Positions 7,095-8,384 of a DNA stretch of 8,384 nt are shown here, piece by piece (within the stretch, counting starts at the first letter, position 1; every line of letters begins with the position of its first letter). A model generated the notes under the pieces. It searched no databases, was not told the origin of the DNA, and saw only the letters and a list, made by a program, of their open reading frames with translations. The position numbers and the translations under genes are program-made. This stretch comes from Erysipelothrix sp. UBA3383. GTDB lineage: Bacteria; Bacillota_I; Bacilli_A; Erysipelotrichales; Erysipelotrichaceae. Where the stretch lies: positions 1 to 8,384 of the forward strand of contig DEPV01000047.1 of the NCBI GenBank assembly GCA_002358955.1, read 5' to 3'.

Positions 7095-7111
7095 TCATGT
7101 TTTTTACATGA
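7095..7111. repeat. Short inverted repeat between terminator and promoter
   Basis: TCATGT and ACATGA form perfect 6-bp arms around five T residues on the plus strand. It directly abuts the T-tail of the dipeptidase terminator and lies about 45 bases upstream of the -10 candidate. It could be a regulator-binding palindrome or simply AT-rich chance; the arms are short. Confidence 0.3.
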
Positions 7112-7112
7112 A

Positions 7113-7146
7113 AAACAACTCGATTTTAAAGAAAATCAAGTTGTTT
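7113..7146 (-). terminator. Intrinsic terminator of the dipeptidase gene
   Basis: On the minus strand 15-bp arms (AAACAACTTGATTTT and AAAATCGAGTTGTTT) pair fully apart from one U-G wobble, around the loop CTTT, and the run of T continues two bases past the stem. It starts 7 bases after the pepD stop at 7154. It separates the dipeptidase from the transporter operon, so the two are independent transcription units. Confidence 0.85.
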
Positions 7147-7153
7147 CTTCACA

Positions 7154-8384
7154 CTATATTTTGTTTAATGAACTGATTACAGTTTTTAAGAAATCGTATG
7201 TACGATCCATAGAAGCAATATCCAAACGCTCATCAGGAGTGTGAATATCTTCCATAATCGGTCCAAAACTAACAATGTCTAGTTCTGGAAGTTTATCTTT
7301 CCAAATTCCCAACTCAAGTCCACCATGGGTTGCAACAACATCCATGTCTTCCCCACGCATTGCTTTGTAGACTTCCAATAGATGTGGTCTAAACTTAGAA
7401 TTGACATCATAATTCCAGCCTGGATATTTTGAACTGAATTCAATTGTAAATCCTAAACTGTGTGCTAGGTATTCTACTTGATCCATGAGGTTCTCAATAA
7501 CAAATGCTTGCGTTGCACGCAGGGACACTTGAATGTGTAGTTTTCCATCCTCAATAGCAACAGTACCAATATTCGCTGATGTAATAACTAAGTCTTCGAT
7601 TGCAAATGATCTTTGAATCATACCGTATGGTAAAAATGCTAGAAGGTTAATAATGCTGTCTGAATCTTCTTTTGATAGAACACGCTCAGTACTACTTTCC
7701 TCAAGAATAAACTTAAGTCCAGCATCCGAAAATTCATATTGTGTAAGAAGTTCTTGTTCAACATTTTTAAACCATGTTTTAAATGCGTCAAGATCTTCCA
7801 CTGCCACTTCAAAGTCTGATTCACGAGTAATGGCATTGACTTTTAAGCCACCATCAATATCCACCAGACGCACATTTGTTTCCTTCAGAGCACGTCTTAG
7901 AATGACACCTGCAATCTTATTCGCATTCCCGCGTTCCTTATCAATCTCGCCCCCTGAGTGACCTCCTAGAAGCCCTCGTATAGCGATCTTAACACTGCTT
8001 GATGCACGATCTTCATAAGTTAGTGTCTTTGTAATGCTTCCTCGAACACCACCTGATGATGAGATGTAAGTTTCAGATTCACCTGAACCATCAAGTCCGA
8101 TGCATAATGTTGATTTTAACATTGATGTATCTAAGAATGCAGCACCACTAAGGCCTGTCTCCTCTTCTACCGTAAAGATACATTCCATTGCAGGATGATC
8201 TTCCAGTTCATCAAGAACTCCTAACATATAAGCAACCCCTGCTCCATCATCTGCTCCTAAAGTTGTCTTATTAGCATGAAGCCATCCATCACTTGTAATT
8301 AATTCAATCGGGTCATGATCAAAGTCATGATCTGAATCTTTATTCTTCTCTGCAACCATATCAAGGTGTGATTGCAACATTAAT
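7154..8384 (-). CDS. pepD: Aminoacyl-histidine dipeptidase (PepD, M20C), N-terminus outside the window
   Basis: A cytosolic two-metal peptidase of family M20C that cleaves Xaa-His and other dipeptides. Numbering from the first visible Met (8380), metal-site motifs appear in order: SHLDMV (His5, Asp7), LGADDGAG with bridging Asp44, FTVEEETG with catalytic base Glu73 and metal ligand Glu74, GLDGS with Asp97, GGHSGGE with the His141 of the lid domain, and EDIHTPDERL with metal ligand His380. All ligands expected in this part are present. The reading frame continues through the right edge (a Leu codon precedes the Met), and family members are about 480 residues with roughly 75 residues before the HLDMV motif, so the Met at 8380 is internal and the real start lies beyond the window. 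It ends with TAG and its own terminator. There is no evident functional link to the sugar operon. Assignment to PepD rather than another M20 peptidase rests on HLDMV and GLLGGHSGGE. Confidence 0.93.
   Translation of the reverse strand, partial: LMLQSHLDMVAEKNKDSDHDFDHDPIELITSDGWLHANKTTLGADDGAGVAYMLGVLDELEDHPAMECIFTVEEETGLSGAAFLDTSMLKSTLCIGLDGSGESETYISSSGGVRGSITKTLTYEDRASSSVKIAIRGLLGGHSGGEIDKERGNANKIAGVILRRALKETNVRLVDIDGGLKVNAITRESDFEVAVEDLDAFKTWFKNVEQELLTQYEFSDAGLKFILEESSTERVLSKEDSDSIINLLAFLPYGMIQRSFAIEDLVITSANIGTVAIEDGKLHIQVSLRATQAFVIENLMDQVEYLAHSLGFTIEFSSKYPGWNYDVNSKFRPHLLEVYKAMRGEDMDVVATHGGLELGIWKDKLPELDIVSFGPIMEDIHTPDERLDIASMDRTYDFLKTVISSLNKI

Noticed and set aside
6934..7153. Riboswitch or T-box in the gap before lplB
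   Set aside because: The leader is only about 100 bases, with one short hairpin, no terminator/antiterminator pair and no T-box or riboswitch motif that I recognise.
7653..7961. Plus-strand open frame of 102 codons antisense to pepD
   Set aside because: It is serine- and arginine-rich without motifs, as expected from the reverse complement of a real gene.
8378..8380. ATG as the start of the dipeptidase
   Set aside because: The frame continues upstream and the Met lies just before the HLDMV metal motif, which is about 75 residues into full-length M20C proteins. It is an internal Met.

Overview
This is an AT-rich window in which every supported gene lies on the minus strand, so genes run from high to low coordinates. 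The gene content is a LplABC-type sugar importer, a DUF624/YesL protein, a YesM/YesN two-component pair and an M20C Xaa-His dipeptidase. Together with AGGAGG ribosome-binding sites and the standard code, this points to a low-GC Gram-positive bacterium (Bacillota). A host- or gut-associated lineage such as Erysipelotrichia is a guess; I cannot fix the taxon from the sequence alone.

Layout in transcription order: (a) 8384-7154, most of a PepD-type aminoacyl-histidine dipeptidase whose N-terminus lies beyond the right edge, followed by its own intrinsic terminator (7146-7113). (b) 7112-6934, a regulatory gap with a candidate extended -10 promoter, a cre-like CcpA site, a small leader hairpin and a strong SD. 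(c) 6933-3575, three tightly packed genes for two membrane permeases (lplB with a TTG start, lplC) and a lipoprotein solute-binding protein (lplA). (d) 3563-3537, a perfect 12-bp hairpin with a T-rich tail. (e) 3509-1, yesL, yesM and yesN, joined by 1-base and 8-base overlaps; yesN runs off the left edge just as its expected AraC DNA-binding domain begins.

How it works together (inference from family knowledge): the lipoprotein captures an oligosaccharide outside the cell and LplB/LplC form the membrane channel. No ATPase is encoded here, so a shared MsmX-type ATPase elsewhere in the genome is expected to power uptake. YesM probably senses a sugar or a sugar-bound state and phosphorylates YesN, which would activate the weak -35 promoter ahead of lplB, while the cre-like site would add catabolite repression. 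The hairpin after lplA would keep the binding protein abundant and let only a fraction of transcripts reach the regulatory genes. No glycoside hydrolase or sugar-catabolic gene is in the window, so the substrate is unknown.

I see no clearly novel system. This is a well-organised but familiar carbohydrate-uptake and sensing operon. The points most worth a second look are the unexplained YesL protein locked to the kinase, the attenuating terminator, and the control region before lplB.
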